A stretch of DNA of 15,138 bases from Candidatus Rifleibacteriota bacterium (GCA_022704885.1 JAKJFO010000097.1:1-15138); one strand, 5' to 3'; shown: positions 1-7,344, counted from the first letter of the stretch. Program-made: numbers and translations. The notes: generated by a model from the letters alone, not told the origin.

Positions 1-472
1 TCTGCGCTGCTGCCTGTGGCTCAACCGATGAATCAGTGTCGTCTGTGGTCTGCTTAACATTGCCGACGGGTGCTTCTCTGGTAGAATCGAGTGTTGAGTC
101 TTCGCCTGGCTGCGTTAAACTCTCACCGGTAGAAACTGGAGCCGGAGGTGGCTCTGATGGCTGTGATGGTGGGGGCGTAGTCGGTGGTCTGCCGGTCGCC
201 GCCTTGCGGCCCATGCGTTCGAGGCGTTTTTTCCAGCCGAGAAAACTGACTACAACATCTTGAGTGCGGGGGGTTGCGATGATACCGATTCTGAACATGC
301 GAAAAAGGTAGACGAACCAGACTTCTGCCCGCTGTCCCTTAAGCGAACCGCGCAGTCTGACGTCGAACCGCAGCGGATGAAATATGGCAGTGATTAAGGC
401 GAGCGAACTCACTGCCACCGCGATCAGCAGCAGTGCCCAGATTATCTGCCAGATTGTCGAAAGTATTTCCAT
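1..472 (-). CDS. Membrane-anchored proline-rich protein, partial (possible DUF2953-like), C-terminus off window
   Basis: The frame stays open from an ATG at 472 to the left edge, giving 157 codons with no stop, so the C-terminus is missing. Residues about 6-30 form one hydrophobic segment (WQIIWALLLIAVAVSSLALI), a likely membrane anchor. A short basic, beta-prone part follows (HPLRFDVRLRG, then VWFVYLFRMFRIGII). From about residue 95 the chain is low-complexity, rich in Pro, Ser, Thr, Glu and Asp, and probably disordered. The start overlaps the stop of the upstream lipid kinase by 1 nt (TGATG), which fits translational coupling as the last visible gene of the LPS-export operon. The anchor followed by a beta-rich start faintly resembles DUF2953 (YtfI-like) proteins, but I am not sure of this. 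The role is unknown. Confidence 0.7.
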   Translation of the reverse strand, partial: MEILSTIWQIIWALLLIAVAVSSLALITAIFHPLRFDVRLRGSLKGQRAEVWFVYLFRMFRIGIIATPRTQDVVVSFLGWKKRLERMGRKAATGRPPTTPPPSQPSEPPPAPVSTGESLTQPGEDSTLDSTREAPVGNVKQTTDDTDSSVEPQAAAQ

Positions 473-1350
473 CAGGGTGTGATCAAATTGGTTGGCTGCG
501 GTGCCAGCGAAATTTCAAAGCGTTCAGCGGCTGCGAAGACCTCGCCGTCAAGTTGATAAGGCGTTGGCCGGTCGGCCTCGACGACAAAATGCCGGCCCTG
601 CAGCGACTCGGCAACATCTTCAGGAAATCTGCCATTGCCGCGGGCAAAGTTGAGCAGCCGCAACAGGCTGCCAACCGAAAAGCGCTTGAGCAGAACGAGA
701 TCGAGTATGCCGTCGTCGAATCTGGCCTGCGGCGCAAAAAAGAGTTCGCCGCCATAACGTCGCATATTGGCGATTATCGCATAGTATCCATGGTGTACTA
801 TGCCATCGCAGGTGACTTTGAGCTTTGGCGGCCGGTAAGTCATGAACTTTTGCAGCCCGGCAACTACATAGGCAGCCCGGCCAAGCAGCTTTTTGCGCCA
901 GCCACCGACGGCGCCGGCTACTTCTGCGTCGAAGCCAAAACCGGCGACAAAAAGATATTTTCGACTGTTACAGACAGCCGTGTCGACTTTCTGAACCGCG
1001 CCGGTTACCAGAACTTTTACGGCATCAGACACTTTGAGAGGTATGCCGAGCTCGCGGCCAATTACATTGGCTGTGCCGGCCGGGATGATACCGAGTATAC
1101 CACCTGGTGCAAGTGAGTTGAGCAGGTTGTTGATGGTACCGTCACCGCCGGCCGCTGCGACTATTGTGCCTGGTATCGCGCTGAGCCGTGCAGTTTCACT
1201 GCTGGCATGTTCCTGCGATGTGGTTTTGACGATTTCGATCGCGGTATGGCGGGCAAGTCGCTCGCAGGATGATTCCAGACCTTTGAAGTCGAGAGTTCTG
1301 GCGCCGGAATTGGCGAGAATGTAAATTTTGCCTTGTGATTCAGCCTTCAT
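472..1350 (-). CDS. Diacylglycerol kinase family lipid kinase (YegS/BmrU/DgkB-like)
   Basis: This 292-residue protein belongs to the soluble DAGK_cat family, which uses ATP to phosphorylate lipid hydroxyls such as diacylglycerol at the inner face of the membrane. The nucleotide-binding GGDGT motif is at residues 68-72, followed by IPAGTANVIGRELGIP at about 89-104. The C-terminal lobe carries DDGILDL at about 212-218 and QLDGE near 266-270, both usual for the family. The frame is open further upstream, to 1452, but those extra residues (rich in Pro, His and Trp) are unlike the family and lie inside the hydrolase gene. The ATG at 1350 puts the start just before the first beta strand and overlaps the hydrolase stop by 11 nt. 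The real substrate cannot be read from sequence. In this operon, recycling of diacylglycerol or modification of a lipid precursor is possible but inferred. Confidence 0.88.
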   Translation of the reverse strand: MKAESQGKIYILANSGARTLDFKGLESSCERLARHTAIEIVKTTSQEHASSETARLSAIPGTIVAAAGGDGTINNLLNSLAPGGILGIIPAGTANVIGRELGIPLKVSDAVKVLVTGAVQKVDTAVCNSRKYLFVAGFGFDAEVAGAVGGWRKKLLGRAAYVVAGLQKFMTYRPPKLKVTCDGIVHHGYYAIIANMRRYGGELFFAPQARFDDGILDLVLLKRFSVGSLLRLLNFARGNGRFPEDVAESLQGRHFVVEADRPTPYQLDGEVFAAAERFEISLAPQPTNLITP

Positions 1351-2179
1351 TGACGGTAACCGCTTTATATGAACCGTTATCGAGTTCGATACGGTAAAAC
1401 TCGGCATTCTGTGCGTGTGAAAAGGCCACCAGGGTGTCGGGGCGCAGAGCACGGCGCAGGAATGTGTTGCGGGCCTGCAGGGTTTCGATTGGATAAAGGT
1501 CGAAAGCCTCGTGTCGTCTGGGGTTCATATGTAGAGGAGTCGGGCAGATGTCGGCCGGGTAGATCAGGTTGCGCCGGCTGTCTCTGATTCTGACGATCTG
1601 GTGGGCCGCGGTATGGCCGCCGCTGACTTCTACGCTTATGCCATCGGCTATTTCGCAGTCGCCACTGATAAAATGCACGTTGCCGGTTTCGAAAAGCGGC
1701 AGAAAATCGTGAACGTGATAGCTGCTGCGTGAAAAATCATCGGGCCGGCAGGCTGCCGACCATTCGTCACGTTGAATGTAGAGCGCTGCCCGGCGAAAAA
1801 CTGCGATGGTATCATCACCTGACGAGCAGGTTGAGCCGCCACAGTGGTCGAAGTGCAGATGAGTGTAAACTATATGCGTGATATCATCTGGCGACAGACC
1901 GAAGTTTGCAAGATGGCTCACTACCGTTGTCGAATCTTCGAGACCCATCGTTTTAAGCCTGGCCGATCGATGCTTTCGCCCTGAACCTGTATCGACGAGC
2001 ATATTGATGCCGTCGCCTCTGATCAGCAGAAAATTGATGCCGAGCTGAATGCGATTTTTTGCGTCGGGCATGGCAAATGCTTCCCATTCAGAGCGGGGCA
2101 GACCGGCAAAGGTGGCGGCGCCATCCACCAGCATCCGCCCTTCCTGCAGGATATCGACTTCATATTTTCCGGTTTTCAC
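1340..2179 (-). CDS. Metallo-beta-lactamase-fold hydrolase, GTG start
   Basis: This 279-residue enzyme has a complete set of metal ligands: HLHFDH at residues 107-112, His189 in GGHTAAH, Asp210 in YPADICPT and His255 in FSHAQN. It therefore very likely binds two zinc (or similar) ions. The arrangement resembles the AHL-lactonase / MBL-fold hydrolase branch rather than RNase Z or glyoxalase II, but the substrate is unknown. There is no signal peptide, so it is probably cytoplasmic. The start is GTG at 2179, supported by a GGAGA ribosome-binding site at 2187-2191 (7-nt spacing). A 55-nt gap separates it from the DUF3084 gene upstream, and its end overlaps the lipid kinase by 11 nt. Close coupling to a lipid kinase hints at a lipid or lipid-headgroup substrate; this is inference only. 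Confidence 0.88.
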   Translation of the reverse strand: MKTGKYEVDILQEGRMLVDGAATFAGLPRSEWEAFAMPDAKNRIQLGINFLLIRGDGINMLVDTGSGRKHRSARLKTMGLEDSTTVVSHLANFGLSPDDITHIVYTHLHFDHCGGSTCSSGDDTIAVFRRAALYIQRDEWSAACRPDDFSRSSYHVHDFLPLFETGNVHFISGDCEIADGISVEVSGGHTAAHQIVRIRDSRRNLIYPADICPTPLHMNPRRHEAFDLYPIETLQARNTFLRRALRPDTLVAFSHAQNAEFYRIELDNGSYKAVTVNEG

Positions 2180-2186
2180 GAACTTT

Positions 2187-2209
2187 TCTCCATCTCAACA
2201 ATTATGCCA
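2187..2209 (-). promoter_or_regulatory. Possible internal promoter (extended -10) and RBS before the MBL hydrolase
   Basis: On the minus strand the 55-nt gap after the DUF3084 gene contains TGGCATAAT (2201-2209), an extended -10 with five of six -10 matches. A start point near 2194 would follow, with the GGAGA ribosome-binding site at 2187-2191. No convincing -35 is seen; TTGCAG lies 19 nt upstream of the hexamer. If real, the hydrolase, kinase and downstream gene could be expressed apart from the lpt genes. Confidence 0.35.
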
Positions 2210-2234
2210 CAGTCACAGGTGCCAACTGCAAGTT

Positions 2235-3269
2235 TTATTCTTCGGCCGCACCATCATTCGGTTGCTCTGGTTGGGTCGAGAATATGCGCTCGCCGGTTTC
2301 CTCAAACCTGAAAGTGACATTGAGCGGGCCAATGGCGTAGGTATCTTCGGGAACTGCCGCAATCAGTATGAACTGGCGATTCAGTTCCTTGATGCGGTTG
2401 ACCATATCGTAGAAAGACAGCATCGAATCTGACGACAGATCACCAAAGCGGCCGGTGAGCGGATTTGCGATCATGCCCAGCCTGACCACTTCCTGATTGA
2501 TTTCATCCATGAACCGTTTGAGATTGCGGGCGATCTCGCCACGGTTGAGAGTGCCGTCAATCTGAATCGAAGCGATTTCCTGGTTTTTGCGGAAAATCAG
2601 ATTGTTGGGAAGCAGAATGAAACGCACGTTGCCAAGCTGTTCACCGGCGTTGATGTTTTCTGCCGCGATGGCGCCGACGACCATATCCTGCGTTGAACTG
2701 GCGATATGAGCGGCCATGCCGTTGAGCTGGTCGCGATTGGCGGTGAAAAAGTCGATTTCATCCTGCACATTTACGCCACGGCGGCGCACTTTGGCGGTAA
2801 GGTTGATGATCAGAGTTGTCAGCTCTTTCATTACTTCGCTGGCGCTTTGCTGAGCCGCTACGACAATGACTGCCAATGGCTCGTCCTTGCGGAAAACGAC
2901 GTTGCCGGTCTCTTTGATGCGCACGGTCGACGTAAGGCGCTCGACATCGTTGGTCAGTTCCTGTTTTTCTTTTTCGAGCTGCTGCTTGACCTGCGCGAGA
3001 CTGCGGGTTTCGTTGTGCAGGTTTTCGATGTCGCGGCGCAGAGTGTCGATGTGAAACAACGCGGTTCTTACGTCTTCAGAAATTATCGTCATGGCGCCGA
3101 GAGTCAGCAGGGTGATCAGAATGCCTGTCGAAATCGCTACCACGAGCGCGGTGATGCGCGGTCGCAGTCCGAGCACGGTCAGCCTGCGTTTGCCGACGTA
3201 GGTGCCGAGTGCATCTCCTATGTAAGCAATCAGGCCGCTGATGAGAACCAGTATCAGAATATAGATCAT
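2235..3269 (-). CDS. DUF3084 family membrane protein with coiled coil
   Basis: This 344-residue protein has the N-terminal signature of DUF3084: a hydrophobic helix (about 2-22) running into YIGDALGTYVGKRRLTVLGL (16-35), then LRPRITAL, and a second helix at about 41-63. Residues about 66-117 form a charged heptad-like coiled coil, followed by a mixed alpha/beta part to about 325 and a short acidic tail. Two helices then a long C-terminal region suggest an inner-membrane protein whose bulk lies on one side; topology is not certain. The family function is unknown to me. The ATG overlaps the lptB stop by 4 nt (ATGA), so it is probably translated with lptB. That position suggests a role in envelope biogenesis or LPS export, but this rests on context alone. 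No strong ribosome-binding site precedes it. Confidence 0.87.
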   Translation of the reverse strand: MIYILILVLISGLIAYIGDALGTYVGKRRLTVLGLRPRITALVVAISTGILITLLTLGAMTIISEDVRTALFHIDTLRRDIENLHNETRSLAQVKQQLEKEKQELTNDVERLTSTVRIKETGNVVFRKDEPLAVIVVAAQQSASEVMKELTTLIINLTAKVRRRGVNVQDEIDFFTANRDQLNGMAAHIASSTQDMVVGAIAAENINAGEQLGNVRFILLPNNLIFRKNQEIASIQIDGTLNRGEIARNLKRFMDEINQEVVRLGMIANPLTGRFGDLSSDSMLSFYDMVNRIKELNRQFILIAAVPEDTYAIGPLNVTFRFEETGERIFSTQPEQPNDGAAEE

Positions 3270-4072
3270 TGGCTGATTTTCTCGATCTGGTCGAGCTGAA
3301 AGCGGTCACCGAGGTAAAACTTGCGGGCCGTTTCGTCTTTGGCGACGAACTGAGCCGAGCCCGAAACCAGAATCTTGCCGAGACTCATGATGTAAGCGCG
3401 GTCGACGATTGCCAGGGTCTCTCTGACGTTATGGTCGGTGATCAGAAGTCCCAGGCCCTTCTTTTGCAGCGCGATAACTATGCTTTGAATATCCTGCACC
3501 GCGATCGGGTCGACGCCGGCAAAGGGTTCGTCGAGCAGAATGAAGCTGGGTTCTGCTGCCAGAGCGCGGGCGATTTCGACGCGGCGGCGTTCACCGCCAG
3601 AGAGCGAGTAACCAAGACTGTCGGCGAGGCGGGCGATGTCGAGATCGTGCATCAGCTTTTCGAGTCGTTCATGCCGCTCTTTATCGCTGATTTTGATGCC
3701 TTCGAGAATAAGCCAGATGTTTTCGCGTACAGTCAGCTTGCGAAATACGCTGGCTTCCTGCGGCAGGTAGCCAATTCCCATGCGGGCACGCTGATACATC
3801 GCCTTGTGAGTAATATCATGGTTGTTGAAGAGTACCCGGCCGCTGTCTGGCTTGATCAGGCCGACTACCATATAGAAGGTGGTCGTCTTGCCGGCTCCGT
3901 TTGGTCCCAGCAGGCCAACGATTTCGCCTTTCTTGATGTTGAGAGAGACGTGATCAGCGACGGTGCGTCCTTTGTAGGACTTGCATACCAGCTCTACCGT
4001 TATTTCATCAGGCTTGTCTGGAGCCAGAAAAGACGTGGCCTGTGCTGGTATTTCCGCTTCAGTGATTTTCAT
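3266..4072 (-). CDS. lptB: LPS export ABC transporter ATP-binding protein LptB
   Basis: This is the cytoplasmic ATPase that powers LPS extraction from the inner membrane with LptF, LptG and LptC. At 268 residues it is about 25 longer than the E. coli protein because of an extra N-terminal stretch (about 1-24) before the first beta strand. Walker A GPNGAGKT is at 56-63, the Q-loop lies in YLPQEASVFRKLTVREN (about 102-118), the signature LSGGERRRVEIARAL starts at 157, Walker B FILLDEPFAGVDP starts at 177, and the switch histidine is His214 in ITDHNVRETL. The ITDHNVRETL and FAGVDP wording is typical of LptB rather than of amino-acid transporters such as LivF. It sits 18 nt after lptA, and its stop overlaps the DUF3084 start. 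No lptF or lptG permease gene is present in the window. Confidence 0.97.
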   Translation of the reverse strand: MKITEAEIPAQATSFLAPDKPDEITVELVCKSYKGRTVADHVSLNIKKGEIVGLLGPNGAGKTTTFYMVVGLIKPDSGRVLFNNHDITHKAMYQRARMGIGYLPQEASVFRKLTVRENIWLILEGIKISDKERHERLEKLMHDLDIARLADSLGYSLSGGERRRVEIARALAAEPSFILLDEPFAGVDPIAVQDIQSIVIALQKKGLGLLITDHNVRETLAIVDRAYIMSLGKILVSGSAQFVAKDETARKFYLGDRFQLDQIEKISQ

Positions 4073-4090
4073 CTGTAGTTATTCCCCGTT

Positions 4091-5134
4091 TCAGTCTTCT
4101 TCGGTTGCTTCGATGAAATCTTCTTCATCTCCGTCGCTGCCGTCTTCGATCTTAAGGTATTCTCCGGCTGGAATATTGTCGGGCAGCTCATCATGGCTTT
4201 GCCCGGCTTCTTTGATCGCCAGCTTTTCCTTGTCATCTTCTTCGCTTTTCTTCTTTTCGCGCTTCTTCTTTTTCTTGTCTTTATCCTTGTCGCGGGAACC
4301 ACCACCACTGGAAGGATAAACCGTGGCCTGCACATTACCCACCGCTATGGTTCTGTCTTCTTCGGGGTAATAAATTATCTTGTTGGCATAAAGTTCAGAA
4401 ACCTGTTCAGCATTGGTGCCGGCTTCTTTAGATGTCTGGAAGGCGTGGGCGCGGCCGACGATGATCATGCGATTTTCGCGGTTGAGATATATCGCCTTGT
4501 CTCCGGTTGCCCGCAGGGTTTCGGTAATAATCTCGACATCGTTACGGGCAATCGCCTTGTCTTCATTGCTGAAAAGTTCGAGTGTCTCGCAGACTATATC
4601 AGAAACCGGTGACTTTTCGTTTTCTAAGGCTTCTTCGTCGGTTTCGCCATCGCGATAAGGAACTTCGATTACTCTGACATTGCCTTTTGCCAGAAAGCGG
4701 CTTTCTTTGTTGAAACCTTCTACTTCATTGCAGGTAAGAATGACCCGGGTTTTGCGGACTTTTGTGCTGCCTTCTTCATCGCCACCCTGATTGGCCCTCT
4801 CTACGATACGCACCAGTTTCGGGTTGCCGCGGGCAAGTATGCGGTCTTCTTTGACATAGGCTTCGAGATAGTCAGAGGTTAGCACTGAGCCGGGTTGTGT
4901 TACCTTGACGTTGTCGATAGCCTTGACGATTTCGAGGTCACGATCGTAGATGCCACGGTCGGCGGTCAGGGTAGAGTCTTTCTGCTCGGCTGTCAGACCG
5001 CCTCTGGCCACATATACGTTTTTGAAGAACGTCATGAGCTTGCTCGAAATGACCATATCGCCAGCTGTGATGGAAGTCTGGGCAAACAAGGCGGTTGAGC
5101 TCATGAATATCAGGATCAGGATCAATTTTTTCAT
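4091..5134 (-). CDS. lptA: LptA/OstA-family periplasmic LPS transport protein with a long charged tail
   Basis: This 347-residue secreted protein has a clear signal peptide (MKKLILILIF then MSSTALFAQ, cleavage near residue 19). Repeating beta-strand units of OstA/LptA type follow, with recurring patterns near 96-110 (DRILARGNPKLVRI), 145-157 (RFLAKGNVRVIEV), 192-204, 215-232 and 260-273 (DRTIAVGNVQATVY). LptA forms the periplasmic beta-jellyroll bridge carrying LPS from LptC to LptD. The E. coli protein is about 185 residues, so this one has a longer fold of about 255 mature residues. It also has a tail: a lysine-rich patch at 281-304, then a strongly acidic end with a final run of Glu and Asp. 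The start overlaps the lptC stop by 4 nt (ATGA) and has an AAGGA site 9 nt upstream. Call is by motif and by position between lptC and lptB. Confidence 0.88.
   Translation of the reverse strand: MKKLILILIFMSSTALFAQTSITAGDMVISSKLMTFFKNVYVARGGLTAEQKDSTLTADRGIYDRDLEIVKAIDNVKVTQPGSVLTSDYLEAYVKEDRILARGNPKLVRIVERANQGGDEEGSTKVRKTRVILTCNEVEGFNKESRFLAKGNVRVIEVPYRDGETDEEALENEKSPVSDIVCETLELFSNEDKAIARNDVEIITETLRATGDKAIYLNRENRMIIVGRAHAFQTSKEAGTNAEQVSELYANKIIYYPEEDRTIAVGNVQATVYPSSGGGSRDKDKDKKKKKREKKKSEEDDKEKLAIKEAGQSHDELPDNIPAGEYLKIEDGSDGDEEDFIEATEED
4223..4294 (-). repeat. Low-complexity purine-rich tract encoding the Lys-rich segment of LptA
   Basis: This stretch codes for residues 281-304 of the LptA-like protein, alternating Lys, Asp, Arg and Glu with a core of five lysines in a row. 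On the plus strand it reads as a long run of C/T with cttctt-type repeats. Such tracts are prone to slippage, but the frame is intact here and continues to a normal stop at 4091. Confidence 0.7.
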
Positions 5135-5856
5135 GGGTTTGGTTCCTTGCTGGGTTCGCTGCTCAGGCTGTTCGACGCGGTGGCATCGACAGTGTCAGAG
5201 GATAATGACACAGCGGGGGCTGACGCAATATTCAAAGGTATCAGCAGCTGTGATAACGGCGGAGCTACTGGCAGACCCGATATCTGTTCAGGTTCGCTGC
5301 CGTTTCTGGCGGTTCCGCTGGCGGTTTCCCAGATTCTGATGACTACCTGCTGCAGAATCTGGGCTTCTTTGTCGGTGGTGTTATAGCGCATTCCCAGTCC
5401 GGTCAGAATGGTGTCGTCTTTCCAGATCGTTACCGGTTTCTGGGTGTGCAACTCCTTACGGTTGAAGTAATAGCGGAGCTCATCGGTTCTGATTCTCTCA
5501 TTATCTGTATTCCAGCCCCGCACGTCGCCCCAGAACTTCGCTTCGAACGGATTTTTCAGCGCCCGCTCCGATATCAGTTTGCCAGTCCAGGTGGCCTGGT
5601 CCTGTTTGTAGAAGATGGTGCGCACGTTCGAGGCATTCATGTTGCTCTGGTTGTCATCCATGTCGCAGACGTCGGCATAGAGCCTGGCGTGTTCAAAACC
5701 GCCTTCAACCTGACTGAAATTCACGTTTTTCAGCACCATGCGGTGCTTTACATAGCTGGTGGTAGATTTTTCGAGGTTGTCGTCCCACATGATGATGGTG
5801 ATGAACGCGACAAGAATTGCAGTCCAAAGCCAGTAACTGAGCAGAATGTTTTTCAT
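5131..5856 (-). CDS. lptC: LptC-like LPS export protein, inner-membrane anchored
   Basis: This 241-residue protein has one N-terminal membrane helix (about 8-23, WLWTAILVAFITIIMW) followed by a periplasmic domain. LptC binds LPS from LptFG and hands it to LptA through a beta-jellyroll. The strand pattern here fits: VLKNVNFSQVEGGFEHARLYAD (about 41-62), FEAKFWGDVRGWNTDNERIRTDELRYY (104-130), then KKELHTQKPVTIW-like text and LTGLGMRYNTTDKEAQILQQVVI (151-173). This recalls the family's 'G.G...D...' end signature. Residues 178-241 add a Ser/Ala/Pro-rich tail beyond the usual length of about 190. GGAG lies 9 nt before the ATG. The start overlaps the acyltransferase stop by 1 nt (TGATG) and the end overlaps lptA by 4 nt. 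Sequence identity to characterised LptC is not obvious; gene order strengthens the call. Confidence 0.87.
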   Translation of the reverse strand: MKNILLSYWLWTAILVAFITIIMWDDNLEKSTTSYVKHRMVLKNVNFSQVEGGFEHARLYADVCDMDDNQSNMNASNVRTIFYKQDQATWTGKLISERALKNPFEAKFWGDVRGWNTDNERIRTDELRYYFNRKELHTQKPVTIWKDDTILTGLGMRYNTTDKEAQILQQVVIRIWETASGTARNGSEPEQISGLPVAPPLSQLLIPLNIASAPAVSLSSDTVDATASNSLSSEPSKEPNP

Positions 5857-6734
5857 CAGCCGGTTCTCCCCAGCCCGGCGAATTCGTAGCGTTCATGAAA
5901 CCAGCACCAGAGGTCGGGCCTACGCCTGTAAGCTGCTTCATAGCGATCGACATACCGCTGTATGTTGCTGCACATGCTGGCGCTGCGGTCGAATTCGACT
6001 GGCTTTTCAAAACGCAGCAGCAGACGGCCGTTTTTCTGCCGCTCGGCAAACGAAGGAATCAATGGGGCCCGGCTGCGCAGGGCCAGCAAGACCGGGGCGC
6101 TGTAGAATGAAGCAGCCCGGCCGAAGAAGCGCACCTGATAGCCGCGTTCGCGGGCATTCAGATCTGCGAGAAGCCCCACGGTTTTGTTCTGGGACAACAG
6201 CTTGAGGGCAGCCGGAATTGTATTGTCCATGATTACGATTTCACCGCGCTTCTCGCGAAAGCTGTTCATGAATGCGGTCATCTGGTCGACGGCCTGCGCC
6301 CGCGCCATTACATGCATGGGAATTCCCATTTTCGTCAGCGTGTAACCCATGACTTCCCAGTTGCCAAAATGGCCTGAAAGGATGATGATACCACGCTTTC
6401 CCGCCAGGGCTTCTTCGATATTTTCCCGCCCCTCTATCTGGACAAATTCAGGATCAGCGGCCAGAAGTTTTTCGTAAAAGAAGACTTCGAGCAGGGTCAT
6501 GACCTGGTTCTCGGCCATGCCGGCAATTATTGCATCTTTTCTGTCAGCAAATTCTGCTGGCAGAAGTTCGCGTGCGCGCTGGATTTCTTTTGAAAAAATC
6601 AGTGGAAACACTTTGAGCAGCAGACGCTTCAATTTGGGTACCGCCCTGACTTCAAGCCTGGTCATCATCGATACCAGGCCCTTGATAAGCCAGGCCCGCA
6701 GAGTCCGTTTTGTTTTTTTGAGCTGGTCGCGCAT
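5856..6734 (-). CDS. LpxL/HtrB-family lipid A acyltransferase
   Basis: This 292-residue protein belongs to the lysophospholipid/lipid A acyltransferase family, which adds a secondary acyl chain to the Kdo-lipid A precursor at the inner membrane. The catalytic HX4D/E motif is HFGNWE at residues 122-127, preceded by GIIILSG. Further family blocks are VGLLADLNARERGYQVRFFGR (about 186-206) and the C-terminal YRRRPDLWCWFHERY (about 269-283), which matches the family's usual 'P.qW.W.H.R' end. The N-terminal region (12-48) is basic and amphipathic, likely membrane-associated, with no long clear transmembrane helix. It overlaps kdsC upstream (TAATG) and lptC downstream (TGATG) by 1 nt each. Which acyl chain and position it uses (LpxL-, LpxM- or LpxP-like) cannot be decided, so I give no symbol. 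Confidence 0.92.
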   Translation of the reverse strand: MRDQLKKTKRTLRAWLIKGLVSMMTRLEVRAVPKLKRLLLKVFPLIFSKEIQRARELLPAEFADRKDAIIAGMAENQVMTLLEVFFYEKLLAADPEFVQIEGRENIEEALAGKRGIIILSGHFGNWEVMGYTLTKMGIPMHVMARAQAVDQMTAFMNSFREKRGEIVIMDNTIPAALKLLSQNKTVGLLADLNARERGYQVRFFGRAASFYSAPVLLALRSRAPLIPSFAERQKNGRLLLRFEKPVEFDRSASMCSNIQRYVDRYEAAYRRRPDLWCWFHERYEFAGLGRTG

Positions 6735-7285
6735 TATTCCTGGTTGATGAAGCCCTCGATGAGTCCGTCGATAAGGCCTTTGCGGTCGAGAATCAGGTCG
6801 ATTGCCTCGCGCACGGCACCACTTCCGCCGCAGGTCGACAGAACGTAGTCCGCATATGGGCGAACCGAAGGATGATGGTTTGCCGGAACGAAGAACAGAC
6901 CGACTCTGGTGCCGACCGACAGATCGTTGAGATCATCACCGATATAGGCCACTTCTTCGCGGGCAAGACCATGTTTTTGCATGATTTCTGCAAGCACATC
7001 GCCCTTGCGGGTGACGCCCTGATGAAGCTCATCGAACTTGAGTTCGCCTGCCCGCCGCTCAAGCCCCTGCGATGCCCGGCCAGTGATGCAGCCTGCCAGC
7101 AGGCCTGATTTCTTCCACATTTTCAGGCCGATGCCGTCGGCAGCCGCGAAAGCTTTGAGTTCGAGGCCGTTGTTGCCGAGTACCACGTGTCCGTCGGTCA
7201 TCACTCCATCACAGTCGAAAAGCAGCATTCTGATCTTGCGACATGATAGATTGAAAGCGTCATGGGATTTACGCGGGTCGGTCAT
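6734..7285 (-). CDS. kdsC: KdsC-type 3-deoxy-D-manno-octulosonate 8-phosphate phosphatase (HAD family)
   Basis: This cytoplasmic HAD phosphatase removes phosphate from Kdo-8-phosphate to give Kdo for the LPS inner core. From the ATG at 7285 it has 183 residues, the family's normal length. Motif I is DCDGVMTDG (Asp24 nucleophile, Asp26), motif II lies in CITGR at about 66-70, Lys94 is in VTRKGD, and motif IV is IGDDLND at about 115-121. ADYVLSTCGGSGAVRE near the end is a KdsC hallmark. The frame extends to an ATG at 7324, which would add 13 unconserved residues. I prefer 7285 because AAGGA (7296-7300) sits 10 nt upstream and the likely promoter start point (about 7338) leaves a normal leader. 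It is the first gene of the minus-strand operon and ends in TAATG with the acyltransferase. Confidence 0.93.
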   Translation of the reverse strand: MTDPRKSHDAFNLSCRKIRMLLFDCDGVMTDGHVVLGNNGLELKAFAAADGIGLKMWKKSGLLAGCITGRASQGLERRAGELKFDELHQGVTRKGDVLAEIMQKHGLAREEVAYIGDDLNDLSVGTRVGLFFVPANHHPSVRPYADYVLSTCGGSGAVREAIDLILDRKGLIDGLIEGFINQE

Positions 7286-7344
7286 CTGACGTGATTCCTT
7301 TGCAGCAGATTGAGGCAGATACATCTGCCTGAGTTAGAGCTACA

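Noticed and set aside
433..1116. A 227-codon open frame on the plus strand opposite the lipid kinase
   Set aside because: It lies wholly antisense to a gene with clear DAGK motifs, has no ribosome-binding site, and shows no recognisable domain; such frames are a by-product of the codon use of the real gene.
1351..1452. Longer N-terminus for the lipid kinase from an ATG at 1452
   Set aside because: The extra 34 residues are unlike the family and would extend the overlap with the hydrolase gene to more than 100 nt.
2706..3299. A 197-codon plus-strand frame opposite the DUF3084 gene
   Set aside because: Antisense to a well-supported gene, low-quality composition and no start signals.
3269..4078. 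A 269-codon open frame on the plus strand opposite lptB
   Set aside because: The minus strand encodes a complete LptB with all ABC motifs; the opposite frame has no family features.
4223..4294. C/T-rich repeats considered as a microsatellite or phase-variable switch
   Set aside because: The units are imperfect (mixed codons for Lys, Asp, Glu, Arg), so a slippage switch is unlikely; they read as a low-complexity protein segment.
7286..7324. Longer kdsC from an ATG at 7324
   Set aside because: Possible, but the added 13 residues are not like the family, and the ribosome-binding site before 7285 is better; not fully excluded.
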